From: Planctomycetota bacterium
Lineage (GTDB): Bacteria; Planctomycetota; PUPC01; JACPCR01
Length of the DNA: 59,012 bases
Assembly (NCBI GenBank): GCA_027625095.1
Contig: JAQBXN010000039.1
Span: 1-59,012, forward strand
Reading direction: 5' to 3'
The translations under genes were made by a program, and so were the position numbers. The notes below the pieces were generated by a model. The model did no database searches. It was given only the letters and a program-made list of their open reading frames with translations, and was not told the origin of the DNA. Positions 58,933-59,012 of this stretch are shown in pieces. Each line of letters begins with the position of its first letter. Positions within the stretch are counted from its first letter, which is position 1.

Positions 58933-59012
58933 GTGGGGTCTCTGGTGACTGAAATCTAGGACGGCGTTCCAGCCGGTGCATTTTAAATATCTGTTGAGGC
59001 AGGTTACGCCAA

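Noticed and set aside
1..59012. CRISPR arrays, transposases, integrases or phage genes
   Set aside because: None seen on either strand; no evenly spaced direct repeats and no recognisable mobile-element proteins.

Overview
This 59 kb window is chromosomal DNA of roughly even base composition from a Gram-negative, probably uncultured bacterium. WaaA (Kdo transfer to lipid A), an MlaC-type phospholipid carrier, lipoproteins and prepilin-like proteins indicate an outer membrane. Several gene families resemble those of Planctomycetota, Hydrogenedentota, Poribacteria and Latescibacterota: secreted CBM9-like proteins, DUF4838, Gfo/Idh oxidoreductases, sugar-phosphate isomerase-like TIM barrels, PhyH, a Ser/Thr kinase with TPR and WD40 repeats, and prepilins ending in an H..DG-like box. 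The exact phylum cannot be fixed from the sequence alone. No phage, insertion sequence, CRISPR array, rRNA or tRNA gene was seen.

Region 1 (1-10.3 kb) is mostly minus strand: a CBM9-like secreted protein split by one in-frame stop, lpdA, ribD, a PIG-L deacetylase, murQ, DUF4416 and an Nramp-like transporter interrupted by a complete seven-blade propeller. A DUF523 gene and an HpcH/HpaI aldolase follow. Region 2 (10.3-19.1 kb) starts with a strong sigma-70-like promoter and a leader of about 640 nt rich in hairpins. Then come a Gfo/Idh oxidoreductase with a clear terminator, a GH84-like glycosidase with a CBM9-like tail, waaA, metK and ahcY. A 23-bp inverted repeat separates metK and ahcY, and a bidirectional terminator is shared with a tiny basic protein that resembles ribosomal protein bL37.

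Region 3 (19.1-27 kb) holds an esterase, a DUF1445 protein, a CocE/NonD hydrolase, rsfS (apparently starting at ATC), a KAS II-like synthase, an anti-sigma-type ATPase and xseA-xseB. XseB carries an extra tail ending exactly like SSB. Region 4 (27.4-34.8 kb) is a run of exported proteins: a Tat-exported TIM barrel, a CBM9-like lipoprotein, a DUF4838 protein, a CPBP protease and an HExxH metallopeptidase with a jelly-roll tail.

Region 5 (34.9-49.8 kb) is mixed: a GspG-like protein with an odd N-terminus, an ADP-ribosylglycohydrolase divergent from a DciA-like gene, an M24 peptidase, DUF4058, membrane proteins, a phosphodiesterase, a sulfatase remnant, a sugar isomerase-like protein, a UvrB/C-motif protein, a HutX-like protein, a WD40 protein with an Arg/Glu repeat, a prepilin and an EamA transporter. 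Region 6 (50-59 kb) has a 1286-residue kinase-TPR-WD40 protein, a PhyH oxygenase, an NtrB/NtrC-type two-component pair and an MlaC-like protein.

The most unusual items are the propeller-in-transporter fusion, the SSB-like tail on XseB, the bL37-like mini-gene, the ATC start of rsfS and the structured leader at 10.76-11.40 kb. All family assignments come from reading motifs; no database search was possible.
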